From an uncultured Clostridia bacterium (GTDB lineage: Bacteria > Bacillota > Clostridia > Christensenellales > UBA1242), in assembly GCA_944332395.1 (NCBI GenBank), contig CALVJV010000023.1, forward strand, positions 1 through 41,932: a DNA stretch of 41,932 nt, written 5' to 3'. Position 1 is the first letter of the stretch. Each line of letters begins with the position of its first letter. The notes under the pieces are model-generated. The model was not told where the DNA came from and did no database searches. It saw nothing but the letters and a program-made list of their open reading frames with translations. This document shows, piece after piece, positions 41,888-41,932 of the stretch. The position numbers and the translations under genes were made by a program.

Positions 41888-41928
41888 AAAAAAATAGACC
41901 GATAGTCAAAATTTCAACTATCGGTCTA
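41888..41928 (-). terminator. Minus-strand intrinsic terminator at the right edge
   Basis: A perfect 12-bp stem (TAGACCGATAGT, 41895-41906, with ACTATCGGTCTA, 41917-41928) and a 10-nt loop. Read on the minus strand it is followed by seven T. It must end a gene lying to the right of the window. Confidence 0.9.
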
Positions 41929-41932
41929 AATC

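Overview
The window looks like a chromosomal segment of a low-GC (roughly 30%), anaerobic, endospore-forming Firmicute of the Clostridia type, probably uncultured. This rests on the AT-rich codon use, the mix of ATG, GTG and TTG starts with AGGAGG-like ribosome sites, sporulation genes (spoIIR, a SPOCS/LysM coat-type protein, yabP, yabQ), veg, divIC, a DnaD/DnaI-type helicase-loading pair and an [FeFe] hydrogenase. The species cannot be fixed from sequence alone.

Left end (1-2083): the edge of a mobile element. It holds the tail of an unidentified gene, a strong terminator, a 46-codon ORF and a large serine recombinase whose last codons run through its own terminator and into the 3' end of a chromosomal P-type ATPase gene. 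From 2057 to 7500 come that ATPase (minus), a tRNA-Asn/Met/Glu cluster, an unusual ferritin-like protein, a one-domain O6-alkylguanine transferase and comFC.

Centre: a plus-strand run xth, [FeFe] hydrogenase, sigma-70-family factor, serS and an inositol-phosphatase-like gene (7589-12502) ends in a bidirectional terminator shared with greA. Then follow a Rho-like protein that has lost its Walker A motif, spoIIR, a SPOCS-LysM protein and veg, all on the minus strand. An O-antigen-ligase-like membrane protein, a nucleoside hydrolase and rlmH precede yabP-yabQ-divIC. A second P-type ATPase (CtpE-like, with a long charged N-terminal tail) faces rpsF-ssb-rpsR.

Right part: DUF3137 and lemA diverge. 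The str operon follows (rpsL, rpsG, fusA, tuf) with a structured leader. Two unrecognised minus-strand genes, then sbcDC, lie opposite a dnaD/dnaB-like plus dnaI-like pair. The window ends with a geneless stretch carrying an orphan consensus promoter, tRNA-Thr, a pair of 13-bp direct repeats and a minus-strand terminator belonging to a gene beyond the right edge.

The observations most worth following up are the Rho-like protein without a P-loop, a set of genes whose -10 box sits 5-11 nt before the start codon with no ribosome site (apparently leaderless mRNAs), the ferritin-like protein with a long unique N-terminus, the hydrogenase/sigma-factor operon, and the mobile-element edge at the left.
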